A stretch of 64,000 bases of DNA from CAZAFC01 sp964484675 (GTDB taxonomy: Bacteria; Patescibacteriota; Saccharimonadia; Saccharimonadales; UBA4665), in NCBI GenBank assembly GCA_964484675.1, contig CAZAFC010000002.1, forward strand, positions 62,001-126,000. Reading direction: 5' to 3'. Both the position numbers and the translations under genes were made by a program. The first letter of the stretch is position 1. Each line of letters begins with the position of its first letter. Positions 1 through 7,548 of this stretch are shown one piece after another. Under the pieces are notes generated by a model. The model was not told the origin of the DNA. It saw only the letters and a list, made by a program, of their open reading frames with translations, and did not search any database.

Positions 1-40
1 ACAGCGCCATCTTGATATTGCCGCGTGAAGCCGCACTCAT
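1..40 (-). CDS. ABC transporter permease, N-terminal fragment cut by the window edge
   Basis: Only the first 13 codons are visible (MSAASRGNIKMAL...). The ATG overlaps the TGA stop of the ATPase gene as ATGA, which indicates translational coupling. By analogy with the ATPase-permease pair at 40495-43256, where the overlap is the same kind, this should be the FtsX/MacB-type permease of the exporter. The identity of the permease is inferred from context only; the coupled start is seen in the sequence. Confidence 0.55.
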   Translation of the reverse strand, partial: MSAASRGNIKMAL

Positions 41-912
41 TTTTTGCCTCCGCGCTTTTTGGCCTTGGATTTTTTGGAGGCATTTTTGCCGCTGGCTGGC
101 GATTTCTTCACCGCTTTGTCACTGCCGGGCACCGTTTTCATGAGCATCGACACGCCAGCGAGGTCATCTTCTTCGGTTTTGGTCGGCAGGGTATACATCA
201 CTTTGCGCGCGGTGGCCGCGATTTCGCCCAGCGCCGTTTGCTCATCGTGCACAATCGTGCCGTCGTGCATGTACACCACGCGCGTTGCATAGCGAGTGAG
301 CTCGGGGTTGTGCGTAACGAACAAAATCGTATTGCCGCTGTTGTGAATTTCACTCAAAAGCTCCATGACCAGCCGTGAACTAGCGCTGTCGAGATTGCCA
401 GTCGGCTCGTCGGCAATGATAATTGTAGGGTCGTTGATGAGCGCGCGGGCAATCGCCGCCGACTGAATCTGCCCGCCACTCAGCTGCCATGGGAAATAAA
501 ACTCGCGCTCATGCAAGCCCACTCGCTCGAGCATCGCGCTGGCTTGTTTGACGCGCCGAGCAGCGCTTTTACCCTTGTAAGCGAGCGGCAGCGCCACGTT
601 TTCCAGCACCGTCAAACGCGAGAGCAAATTGAACGACTGAAACACAAAACCCACTGTGTCGCGCCGAACCTTGGCGCGCTGATTGGGGCGCAGCTTGGCG
701 ACAGCTCGATCATGCAGGTTGTACTCACCGTGCGTCGGCCGATCGAGCAGACCGATGACGTTCATGAGCGTCGATTTGCCGCAACCGCTCGGACCCATCA
801 CGGCCACAAATTCGCCCGGCTCGATGCTCAGCGAAACCTCATCGAGCGCCAGTGTTGTCGCATCGCCGAAGCCGTAGAGTTTGCTCACATTTTTTAGTTC
901 GATAATTGGCAT
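37..912 (-). CDS. ABC transporter ATP-binding protein (LolD/MacB type) with Lys-rich tail
   Basis: This is the ATPase of a lipoprotein/macrolide-type exporter that works with an FtsX-like permease at the membrane. From the ATG at 912 the protein is 291 aa. Walker A (GPSGCGKST), Q-loop (FVFQSFNLL), signature LSGGQ, Walker B (IIADEPTGNLD) and the H-loop (VTHN) are all present in order. After the ABC domain (about 230 aa) there is an unusual tail ending in a Lys/Ser-rich stretch (KKSPASGKNASKKSKAKK), so the protein is longer than typical LolD. The signature continues LSGGQIQ rather than LSGGQQQ. I chose 912 because it precedes the conserved MPIIELKNVSK and lies 7 nt behind a TACACT -10 box. The permease start overlaps the stop. 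Confidence 0.93.
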   Translation of the reverse strand: MPIIELKNVSKLYGFGDATTLALDEVSLSIEPGEFVAVMGPSGCGKSTLMNVIGLLDRPTHGEYNLHDRAVAKLRPNQRAKVRRDTVGFVFQSFNLLSRLTVLENVALPLAYKGKSAARRVKQASAMLERVGLHEREFYFPWQLSGGQIQSAAIARALINDPTIIIADEPTGNLDSASSRLVMELLSEIHNSGNTILFVTHNPELTRYATRVVYMHDGTIVHDEQTALGEIAATARKVMYTLPTKTEEDDLAGVSMLMKTVPGSDKAVKKSPASGKNASKKSKAKKRGGKK

Positions 913-919
913 TGCTTCC

Positions 920-925
920 AGTGTA
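920..925 (-). promoter_or_regulatory. -10 box of leaderless ABC gene
   Basis: TACACT on the minus strand ends 7 nt before the ATG at 912. Transcription would therefore start at or next to the start codon. Confidence 0.5.
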
Positions 926-1085
926 CCCTCGCGATTTGGTCGCTGGCAAGGTGTTTTGGCCGGAATGTGCCGATTTTTGGGTAATTTTTGCGAGCGAGCA
1001 GCTATTTTCAGGCAACAATTCAAAAAGAATATGCCGAAATGATACTCGCCAGACGGGTTGGCGCGCCACCCTATGACGCGCGCGA

Positions 1086-1114
1086 CTTTAGGCAGCGCAA
1101 AAGTTTGCTATAAT
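1086..1114 (+). promoter_or_regulatory. Promoter of tRNA-Ser
   Basis: A perfect TATAAT (1109-1114), preceded by TTTGC, lies 15 nt upstream of the mature tRNA 5' end. A weak -35 (ctttag) lies upstream. Confidence 0.6.
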
Positions 1115-1129
1115 CAAGGTAGCTTGCAG

Positions 1130-1219
1130 GGAGAGGTGTCCGAGTGGTTGAAGGAGCACGCCTGGAAAGTGTGTATACGGGCAACTGTATCGCGGGTTCG
1201 AATCCCGCTCTCTCCGCCA
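1130..1219 (+). tRNA. tRNA-Ser (GGA)
   Basis: This is a class II tRNA of 90 nt with an encoded CCA. Acceptor GGAGAGG pairs with TCTCTCC. The anticodon stem CACGC/GTGTG encloses loop CTGGAAA, giving anticodon GGA, which reads TCC/TCT. A long variable arm precedes the T arm GCGGG-TTCGAAT-CCCGC. Confidence 0.95.
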
Positions 1220-1365
1220 GCTTTGTTATTCTGCGGCTAAAAAATTTCTTGGAGTCTGCTCGTTTTTCGTCCTTTTGGACTCATCGGCACGAACGCACAT
1301 TCGTGGAAACGAGAAGTGTGTGAATAGCGGCAAAGTGGTGGTGTCTGGGGTGAGCTGCCGATGCG

Positions 1366-1431
1366 GGCGGCCGGGTGCGTCGATTGCTCGATGCAGTCAT
1401 GGACCTTTTGAGGGGTCGCATGCCGGCCGCC
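1366..1431 (-). terminator. 3' GC hairpin, copy 1 of an identical pair
   Basis: The arms GGCGGCCGGGTGCG and CGCATGCCGGCCGCC enclose a ~37-nt loop. From 1376 on, 56 nt are identical to 2425-2480. It lies 58 bp downstream of the minus-strand exported protein gene. There is no U-tract. The rest of 1220-1489 holds nothing I recognise. Confidence 0.65.
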
Positions 1432-1489
1432 GCGCTGGCGTCTTGTCGGGTCGGACTATCGAGCGGGAGCGGCGAGCTCCTTTACCGTG

Positions 1490-2125
1490 CTACTTTCCGA
1501 TAGTTGGGTCGAAAGGTTTGTTCAACGTGCCCTGCTCGGTGTCGTAGCCGGTGTCGGAGTGGCAAACCAGATCGACGTTCCCGTTGGTGAAGGCCGTGTC
1601 CAAGATGGACGAATGTGCCGCGAGAACGCCGGCGTCGGTCATCATGGACCCGAGGGCCTGGATGCACGCGAGCTGGTTCTGCTTCAATGCAGCGCTTCCG
1701 CCGTAGGTCAGCTGGAAGATCGCGTTGTGCGCGGCAGTGTAGTCGCCCGCGGTGGCCGAAGCCGGCTTCCCCAGGTACTGGGCTGCGAGCGTTGCGGCGT
1801 CGTTCAGCGAGTCGACCGTGGGGTTGCCCTTGAGCGTGATGGTCGGGTCGGCCTGACGCTGCATGCCGGAACTGGTGACGGTCTCGGGCAGGGTCATCGT
1901 GGCGGCGCCGTTCGTGTGGACGATGGCGAACGTGTCGCCGATCTTCATCGGGACATTCACGGTGCCGGGCTCGACCTGCTGCGTGGTGGCGCGAACCCCG
2001 TCGGCCGAACCGTCGACGACTGACGTGATACCAATGGTGACCAGGAGGGTCGACAAGAGGGCGATGACGAGCATGCGCCCGTCGACGCGGTACGGCTTGG
2101 GCCGGAAGAAGCGGCGGAAGGACAT
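1490..2125 (-). CDS. Exported/membrane-anchored protein, unknown function (paralogue of the next gene)
   Basis: I do not recognise a named family. This 211-aa protein has a short basic N-terminus, one hydrophobic segment (about residues 18-37, MLVIALLSTLLVTIGIT) with no lipobox, and then an extracytoplasmic domain. It is a distant paralogue of the protein at 2493-3164. Both share a 'PTxTxxGxxxVD' block and a C-terminal block with AC.Q.L..M followed by a second Cys. SD TTGGAG precedes the ATG. A TTGACT-N17-TAGGAT promoter gives a leader of about 138 nt. The gene ends 58 bp before a hairpin shared with its paralogue. It is probably a cell-surface or secreted accessory protein (inference). Confidence 0.8.
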   Translation of the reverse strand: MSFRRFFRPKPYRVDGRMLVIALLSTLLVTIGITSVVDGSADGVRATTQQVEPGTVNVPMKIGDTFAIVHTNGAATMTLPETVTSSGMQRQADPTITLKGNPTVDSLNDAATLAAQYLGKPASATAGDYTAAHNAIFQLTYGGSAALKQNQLACIQALGSMMTDAGVLAAHSSILDTAFTNGNVDLVCHSDTGYDTEQGTLNKPFDPTIGK

Positions 2126-2269
2126 GGATTACTCCAATGATCGGTGCCGATTACTCGACAAAACGGTGCTCGAACGAGCCAGACAGGATACCGAAATTGC
2201 TGTAGCTATTCACAGTACTTCTAAGGGTCGCTCAACGACAGATGTAATTACACCGACGTGAACAGTTAC

Positions 2270-2298
2270 ATCCTAGCATAAGTCTGATAATAAGTCAA
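2270..2298 (-). promoter_or_regulatory. Sigma70-type promoter of exported protein gene
   Basis: TTGACT (2293-2298), 17-nt spacer and TAGGAT (2270-2275) read on the minus strand. The leader is about 138 nt long. Confidence 0.6.
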
Positions 2299-2414
2299 TA
2301 CTCTCAACAGAGGTAGAATAAACATAAGCGTATGGTTGAGAGGGAGTGTGGTTTGATGATGTGCGGGGTTTTTAGGAGGTGGGGCTTTTTGTGATGTGAA
2401 GTGGTAGGGCGGGC

Positions 2415-2480
2415 GGCGGCCGGATGCGTCGATTGCTCGATGCAGTCATGGACCTTTTGAGGGGTCGCATGCCGGCCGCC
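2415..2480 (-). terminator. 3' GC hairpin, copy 2 of an identical pair
   Basis: Arms GGCGGCCGGATGCG and CGCATGCCGGCCGCC. Its 56-nt core is identical to the hairpin at 1376-1431. It lies 12 bp downstream of the stop at 2493. Confidence 0.65.
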
Positions 2481-2492
2481 ACCAAAACGCGC

Positions 2493-3164
2493 CTACTTCA
2501 TGATCGGGCGGTCCCCGAGCCACGAGCCGTCTTTGCCTTGACTCACCGAGAAAACCGGCACATCGGCAGCGCCAGCGTTGATGGCGGCCGCCAAGTTCGA
2601 GTCGTCACAGGCCGTGTCGAGCGCCCTCGTGGTCACGAAGTCGAACGAATTGCTCCCGAGGTCGAGCCCCGTGGCGCGCGCCATTCCCATGAGCGTTTGC
2701 TCACAGGCCGCTGCGTCAGTCGACACCTGCTGCGCGGCAATTGCACAGTCGCTCTGCAGCACCGTGTAATTCGGCCCCCATGAAGAGGAGTCGGAGTCGC
2801 CGGCGTCGAGCTGCTCGAAGGCCGTGCAGAACGTGTCGACGACAGCGTCGCCGCGGTAGGTGACGGTCGGCGGCTTGTCCTCCAGCAACTCACCCTTGTT
2901 ACCGATGCGTTCGTAGTACGTCACGATGACGTTGTCCGCGGCGGCGATCGGCTTGTAGATCAGCGTACCCGGCGGAACGTATGCCGCGACCATGCCCGCA
3001 GGAGGCGTCGCCGGCCGCATGACAGGAGTGAACGGGCTCATCACGAGGCCGAGCAGCAGAGCCCCGATGGCCATGACGACACCACGCGGGGTGAACCAAC
3101 GCGAATCCTTGCTCGGCACGGGCTGCTCGGTGGGGTGGTCGGCAGCCGGAATGAGATCGGACAT
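2493..3164 (-). CDS. Exported/membrane-anchored protein, unknown function (paralogue of 1490-2125)
   Basis: This 223-aa protein has a cytoplasmic N-terminus of about 28 aa, one TM segment (VVMAIGALLLGLVMSPF) and an external domain with four or five Cys residues that could form disulfides. It resembles the upstream-numbered neighbour in the PT(V/I)T.RG...VD block and the AC.Q.L.GM block, so I call them tandem, strongly diverged duplicates. The start at 3164 is set by a strong SD (GGAGG, 8 nt before ATG). The promoter TTGATT-N17-TAAAAT lies at 3385-3413. Function unknown. Confidence 0.8.
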   Translation of the reverse strand: MSDLIPAADHPTEQPVPSKDSRWFTPRGVVMAIGALLLGLVMSPFTPVMRPATPPAGMVAAYVPPGTLIYKPIAAADNVIVTYYERIGNKGELLEDKPPTVTYRGDAVVDTFCTAFEQLDAGDSDSSSWGPNYTVLQSDCAIAAQQVSTDAAACEQTLMGMARATGLDLGSNSFDFVTTRALDTACDDSNLAAAINAGAADVPVFSVSQGKDGSWLGDRPIMK

Positions 3165-3384
3165 GGAAAACCTCCAAAACACAAAAGCCATCGGACGATC
3201 CGACAGCAACACAGCGGGGCGGAACATCCTGAGCTCGCATCTGACGAGATCGGGTGCATGCGGCCATCTGGCGCGGTAGCCGCAAACATCCGATCTCGAT
3301 CATGAAAATGAGTCTCAAATCATCAAACACACACTCTCGTAAAGTGCCCTGAAAGCAGTCTAAAACTCTTTACAGAACTACTAT

Positions 3385-3413
3385 ATTTTACCATAAATAC
3401 TATCTATAATCAA
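3385..3413 (-). promoter_or_regulatory. Sigma70-type promoter
   Basis: TTGATT (3408-3413), N17 and TAAAAT (3385-3390) on the minus strand drive the exported protein starting at 3164. The leader is ~215 nt. Confidence 0.55.
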
Positions 3414-3462
3414 TCTGCATCGGTTGCCTGCGCTCACAGCTAAGCAAAAACAACAGCACCAG

Positions 3463-4176
3463 CTAGCGGATCATGGTGCCGACTTTTTCGCCCTGGGCGG
3501 CCCGGATGAGATTGCCATCCTCGAAAGCATTGAGAACCAGCACCGGCATCGACTGCTCGAGGGCAAGACCGAGCGCAGCTTTGTCCATGACCTTGATAGC
3601 GTCGCTCTCGAGTGCTTCTTGAAAATCAAGCGTTTCGAACCGCTGAGCGTCATCAAATTTGAGTGGGTCTTTGTCGTACACGCCATCAACTTTGGTTGCC
3701 TTGAGCACCAGCTCGCAGCCCATCTCAAGCGCGATACTCACCGCTGCCGTATCGTGCGTAAAATACGGCCGGCCCAAGCCGCCGGCAACGATCACCAGAC
3801 GCCCGCGCTCCATATGTTTTTCGGCCAGACGAAAAGAGAAAGACTCCGCAACTTGCGTCACATAAATATTGCTCATGCAGCGCGTCGGCACGCCCGCAGC
3901 TTCAAAAATATCGGTGAGCGCCATCGCGTTCATGAGGCCGGAAAGCATACCCATTTGGTCGGCCGTGACGCGCTTGATGCCGCCACCATTTGCGAGCTGA
4001 GCACCACGCACTACGTTGCCGCCACCAACCACCAAAATCACCTCAATCCCGAGGTCAAGCACGCGCTTGCACTCCTGAGCAATAAATCGCGCCACCTCCA
4101 CATCGATGCCAAAATCGTGCGAACCGGCGAGCTGCTCGCCCGAAAATTTCAGTAGTATGCGCTTGTATGTGGCCAT
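3463..4176 (-). CDS. pyrH: UMP kinase
   Basis: PyrH phosphorylates UMP to UDP with ATP in pyrimidine nucleotide synthesis, in the cytoplasm as a hexamer. The 237-aa protein has the normal family length. It shows the amino-acid-kinase fold motifs: N-terminal RILLKFSGEQL, glycine-rich VVGGGNVVRG, the DQMGMLSGLMNAMAL block, GRPYFTHDTAAVSIALE (UMP contact) and KATKVDGVYDKDP (ATP/lid region). The last motif is close to textbook bacterial PyrH. A weak -10-like TACCGT sits 8 nt upstream of the ATG and there is no SD. In most bacteria pyrH lies next to frr/tsf; here it stands alone beside convergent accessory genes. Confidence 0.96.
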   Translation of the reverse strand: MATYKRILLKFSGEQLAGSHDFGIDVEVARFIAQECKRVLDLGIEVILVVGGGNVVRGAQLANGGGIKRVTADQMGMLSGLMNAMALTDIFEAAGVPTRCMSNIYVTQVAESFSFRLAEKHMERGRLVIVAGGLGRPYFTHDTAAVSIALEMGCELVLKATKVDGVYDKDPLKFDDAQRFETLDFQEALESDAIKVMDKAALGLALEQSMPVLVLNAFEDGNLIRAAQGEKVGTMIR

Positions 4177-4325
4177 TAACGCCTACGGTAGCAAAGCGTC
4201 GTCCGAATAGCAACACAAAATTCTTCGGCTAGCGCATTTTCCCTACACCCTAAAAACATTTTCCCCAAAAATCCAAGCCTTGACGCCGCACCATGCTGTA
4301 CACTAGTAAGAGAGAAGGGGACGAC

Positions 4326-5132
4326 ATGCTGAAAATTTATTCGTGGAATGTCAACGGCATCCGGGCCGTGGTGCGCAAAGAGCTGTTCAAGCCGTTTATC
4401 GAAAAAGAGCAGCCGGATATCATCTGCCTGCAAGAGACCAAGGCGCAGCAGGGCCAGGCCGAAATCGAGCTCCAAGGCTACGAAGAATACTGGAATTCGG
4501 CCGACAAGGCTGGCTACAGCGGCACGGCGATCTTCAGCAAGATCAAGCCGCTCAGCATCATCAACGGCTTTCCGGAAGACATCATCAAAAAGTTTAAGGT
4601 GGAGGGCGACCTGCACGGCGACCCGAACCGCGAAGGCAGAATCATCGCTGCCGAGTTCAAAGAATTTTTCGTGGTCACCGTGTACACACCAAACGCCAAA
4701 GACAGCCTGGCGCGGCTGCCGATGCGCGAAAAGCACTGGGACCCGGCGTTTCTGGCGTATTGTAAGGAGCTCGAAAAGCGCAAGCCGGTGGTGTTTTGCG
4801 GCGATCTGAATGTGGCGCACACTGAGGACGACTTGGCCAATCCCAAGCCCAATCGCGGCAAAAAAGGCTTCACCGACCAAGAACGCCAGGGCTTCCAAAA
4901 TTTCCTCGACGCCGGCTTCGTGGACACGCTGCGCATGTTCAAGCAGGGCAATGGCTTCTACACCTGGTGGTCGCACTTCGCCAACGCCCGCGCCCGCAAC
5001 GTCGGCTGGCGCATCGACTATTTCATGGTGTCGCACGCGCTCAAATCGCATGTGAAGGCCGCCGAAATTCATCCGCAGATTCTCGGCTCCGATCATTGCC
5101 CGATCAGCGTTACGTTGGACGTACCAGCGTAA
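4326..5132 (+). CDS. xth: Exodeoxyribonuclease III / AP endonuclease
   Basis: This Mg2+-dependent base-excision-repair nuclease cleaves 5' to abasic sites and trims 3' blocks. The 268-aa EEP-fold protein has all catalytic motifs: WNVNGIR (Asn), LQETK (Glu metal ligand), TVYTPNA, CGDLNVAH (Asp/Asn), NVGWRIDYF and the C-terminal GSDHCPI catalytic Asp-His. The start at 4326 is chosen for the SD AGAAGGGG and the first residue of the fold (MLKIYSWNVNG). A TACACT -10 lies ~20 nt further upstream, so this housekeeping gene is led, not leaderless. Confidence 0.96.
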   Translation: MLKIYSWNVNGIRAVVRKELFKPFIEKEQPDIICLQETKAQQGQAEIELQGYEEYWNSADKAGYSGTAIFSKIKPLSIINGFPEDIIKKFKVEGDLHGDPNREGRIIAAEFKEFFVVTVYTPNAKDSLARLPMREKHWDPAFLAYCKELEKRKPVVFCGDLNVAHTEDDLANPKPNRGKKGFTDQERQGFQNFLDAGFVDTLRMFKQGNGFYTWWSHFANARARNVGWRIDYFMVSHALKSHVKAAEIHPQILGSDHCPISVTLDVPA

Positions 5133-5200
5133 ACAAAAGGCGGCCAGGGAAAAGTACTATGACCGCGCTTTGGCTACAAACCAGCAAGAAAGCGCGCGCA

Positions 5201-5229
5201 TTGTCATCGCCCAGCCGGACGAGTATAAC
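5201..5229 (+). promoter_or_regulatory. Sigma70-type promoter before the E1/Ubl operon
   Basis: TTGTCA (5201-5206), a 17-nt spacer and TATAAC (5224-5229). Transcription would begin ~5236, directly ahead of the intrinsic terminator and 165 nt before the first start codon. It could also be fortuitous. Confidence 0.4.
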
Positions 5230-5239
5230 TATATATGAG

Positions 5240-5267
5240 AGCCAGCGTGTGCTGGCTTTTGTTTTTT
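5240..5267 (+). terminator. Intrinsic terminator downstream of xth
   Basis: Perfect 7-bp stem AGCCAGC/GCTGGCT with a GTGT loop followed by TTTGTTTTTT. A classical Rho-independent terminator. Confidence 0.85.
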
Positions 5268-5310
5268 AACGATCACGACGACTTTCGCACTCGAGCTTGT
5301 ATGCGATTTT

Positions 5311-5366
5311 TGATTGTCTGCCGAGATGGAGCTGAGCATGCTCAGTTTGACCTCGGCAGACAATCA
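5311..5366 (+). promoter_or_regulatory. Large palindrome in the leader of the E1/Ubl operon
   Basis: A perfect 15-bp outer stem TGATTGTCTGCCGAG/CTCGGCAGACAATCA encloses an inner palindrome CTGAGCATGCTCAG (5332-5345). It ends 33 nt before the GTG start at 5400. It may be an operator, a leader RNA structure or a second terminator; there is no U-tract. Confidence 0.6.
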
Positions 5367-5399
5367 GACAACTATCGACATCGGCGAAAGGCGCTACTA

Positions 5400-6806
5400 G
5401 TGAACGCGCAACTGCGCAGCGACTACACTCGCGAGCAACATTGGCGGCGGCCATTCCAAATCATCGGCCCGACATTCCTTTGGATGGCGGCGATCGGCTG
5501 GATCGTGGTTCTCGCCGTGTCCGCACTCGTCACGCTCCATCACAACCTCGAAAAAAAGGACGTTGCAGCATCGTACGCAAACCTTACGGCCGGCTTCAAT
5601 CGCCCTGGGCAAACCCCCACCGAGCGGCGGCAAATGGCCGAAGGCATGATCAGCGCCAAGCAAAACGGGATTGACCTGAGCCTGGGTGGCAAGTTTGCCA
5701 ACGCCGCTGAGCGAGCTGCCATGTGGCAGGCCGTTCGGGAGGCCGCCGACACCGGCGAGCCGCCGAGCTTGAGCCCACCACGGGGCAGCTGGCACATCTA
5801 TTTCCTCAATGTAGGTGGCGGCATCTTCGGCTGCGCGGTCGCCCTCAGCTTCATCACGTTCCTGTTCTACGGCAGCGAGTGCATCGCGCTGGAGCCGCGA
5901 GAATTCATCGCGGACTTCCCGTGGCGCAAACGCTGGCCGTATGCCTTCGTGTTGCTGACAATCATCGGTGCGCCATTCTACGCTGTCAGTCTGGTACGCA
6001 TCGCGCGGTATAAGCGCCAGCTACAAAGAGAGCCACTCGTGCAGCTAACGCCGCACGACGTGCTCGATGCGGTCATCGTAACCGAGCTCGATTTCGCAGA
6101 CTCACTTACCCTGGACTGCGCGTTCGACTGGACCGACGACGATACCGCGGCAGTGGAGCGGCTGGCCGGCAACATGCTGGATGAGCAGCAGTATTTCGAG
6201 CTGCGCACCACGCTGATCGCACACCAGGCAGACAATGCTCGCCACAAAATCGAGCAGGAAATCACGAGGATCACCGAAAAGATCGCCAACTTCGGGCGCG
6301 CTATCGGCAACCAACGCAAGCTGCTGGCCAAGTTCGAGCAGCGAGCGCTGGAGCTCAAAAAAGCGTGGGCGACCGCGCAGCAGCTCACTCGCGACGATAC
6401 TGACGTCGAGTATCAGTGTTTGCGGCAGCTGTCGGGAGTGACCGACATCGAGATCACCGAGGATGGTCAGTACGGGCCGCAGATCGTACTCATCGTCCAC
6501 GCTCGCTACACACAAGAAAGCACAACGTACGACCTGGGCGATTGGGCGCTCATAACGGACGCGAGCGACAGGATCGCCGCCTACGAGCTGCGTTCGGGCA
6601 TGCTGGAAGGATGCGTGCGCCGGGCGCCGGCATATCGGATCGGCTTGCAATTTTGCTTCGGCAAAAGTCAGCACCACATCGAGCAGCTGTTCAAAAAGGG
6701 CCAGCTGGTCGAGGGCTTCGCAGTCGCAGTCGCGAGTCTTCAGCACATCAACGAAGAAGATCGAGCGCTGGTCCCCGAGACATTCCGTGTCCTGACATCC
6801 GGCTAG
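5400..6806 (+). CDS. Membrane protein with coiled coil and possible E2-like C-terminal domain
   Basis: No family is recognised with certainty. The 468-aa protein has predicted TM segments at about 25-47, 137-158 and 180-200. A charged helical, probably coiled-coil, stretch spans 262-325, and a soluble C-terminal domain spans 335-468. That domain has alternating beta-like strands (IVLIVHARY, DWALITD) followed by AYRIGLQFCFG (Cys419) and a helical end containing QLVEGF and LQHIN. This layout recalls prokaryotic UBC/E2 domains with a catalytic Cys, but that is inference from shape only. It is the first gene of a three-gene operon (gaps of 37 and 39 nt) with an E1-like and a ubiquitin-like protein. 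The GTG at 5400 is chosen for the SD GAAAGG and its position after the leader palindrome. Confidence 0.85.
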   Translation: MNAQLRSDYTREQHWRRPFQIIGPTFLWMAAIGWIVVLAVSALVTLHHNLEKKDVAASYANLTAGFNRPGQTPTERRQMAEGMISAKQNGIDLSLGGKFANAAERAAMWQAVREAADTGEPPSLSPPRGSWHIYFLNVGGGIFGCAVALSFITFLFYGSECIALEPREFIADFPWRKRWPYAFVLLTIIGAPFYAVSLVRIARYKRQLQREPLVQLTPHDVLDAVIVTELDFADSLTLDCAFDWTDDDTAAVERLAGNMLDEQQYFELRTTLIAHQADNARHKIEQEITRITEKIANFGRAIGNQRKLLAKFEQRALELKKAWATAQQLTRDDTDVEYQCLRQLSGVTDIEITEDGQYGPQIVLIVHARYTQESTTYDLGDWALITDASDRIAAYELRSGMLEGCVRRAPAYRIGLQFCFGKSQHHIEQLFKKGQLVEGFAVAVASLQHINEEDRALVPETFRVLTSG

Positions 6807-6843
6807 CTGGCAAGCATTCGACCCTTACGAGAAGGAGGCATCT

Positions 6844-7509
6844 GTGTCGCCGCAAAATGAGTCCATAGCGCCCGCCGAAGCACCACATCGCGTGCGCAAC
6901 ATCCATCTGATTGGCGTCGGCAGCTCGGGTGGCGCAATCGCCGAAGCGCTGCTCCGGTCTGAATCAATCCGGGACGCCGGCGCAGCCGTGGCCATCCATG
7001 CATGGGACGACGACTGCGTTGAGATAGGCAACATCGGAGTCCAGCGGCCCTACGGCCCGTGCGACGTGCGAGCCAAGAAGGTCTACGCGCTCCGCTCCTA
7101 CGCCGAGCGGCAGCAATTCCCGACAACCGTGGTCGCCCACGCCGAACGCGTCACCGCGGAGACAACCCTCGATGGCATCGTCATCGTCGGCGTCGACTCC
7201 ATGGAGGACCGCCAAGCTATTTTGGCGGCCACGATCGCGGGCATCGAAAGAGTCGAGCTCTATATCGACACTCGCACCGGTAGCAAGCACTGGCAGATCT
7301 TCGCCTTCAGCCCGGTGGACGTCGAGGACACCGCCGAGTACACGCGACGTCTGCACCCGGATTCGGCCAGTCTGCCGCTGCCATGTGGCGAAAAGACGCG
7401 CCGAACCGTCCCAATTGTCCTCGCCGACCAGGTGAGGATCATCGCGGAACACTACCTTGAAAGGGGGGTGATCGAAGAGTTCTACCTCTCGAACGACTCG
7501 CCCAAGTGA
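6844..7509 (+). CDS. ThiF/E1-like adenylyltransferase
   Basis: E1-like enzymes adenylate the C-terminal Gly of a ubiquitin-like protein. This 221-aa protein is a minimal ThiF-fold domain. Visible features are the nucleotide loop IGVGSSGG (residues 23-30), acidic AWDDD (53-57), the EIGNIGVQRPYG segment with the conserved Asn63 and Arg68, the KK pair (78-79) that contacts the triphosphate, and VGVDSMEDRQ (116-124) matching the 'D-D-x-x-x-R' helix cap. Candidate thiolating Cys residues are Cys58, Cys73 and Cys181 (LPLPCGEK). There is no rhodanese or E2 fusion. GTG start with SD GAAGGAGG. It is followed 39 nt later by a small ubiquitin-like protein, its likely substrate. Enzymes of this family also serve thiamine/Moco synthesis, but no such genes are nearby. 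Confidence 0.82.
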   Translation: MSPQNESIAPAEAPHRVRNIHLIGVGSSGGAIAEALLRSESIRDAGAAVAIHAWDDDCVEIGNIGVQRPYGPCDVRAKKVYALRSYAERQQFPTTVVAHAERVTAETTLDGIVIVGVDSMEDRQAILAATIAGIERVELYIDTRTGSKHWQIFAFSPVDVEDTAEYTRRLHPDSASLPLPCGEKTRRTVPIVLADQVRIIAEHYLERGVIEEFYLSNDSPK

Positions 7510-7548
7510 GTCGCCAAACAGCACGCCGAAAAAGAAGGAGCAAGGCTC

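Noticed and set aside
4176..5096. Long minus-strand open frame opposite xth
   Set aside because: Mirror of the real xth gene in GC-rich DNA; low-complexity antisense composition, no SD, and all xth motifs are on the plus strand.
5160..5270. 36-codon frame starting after AGGGAAAAG
   Set aside because: It reads through the perfect intrinsic terminator at 5240-5267, so it is probably not a gene.
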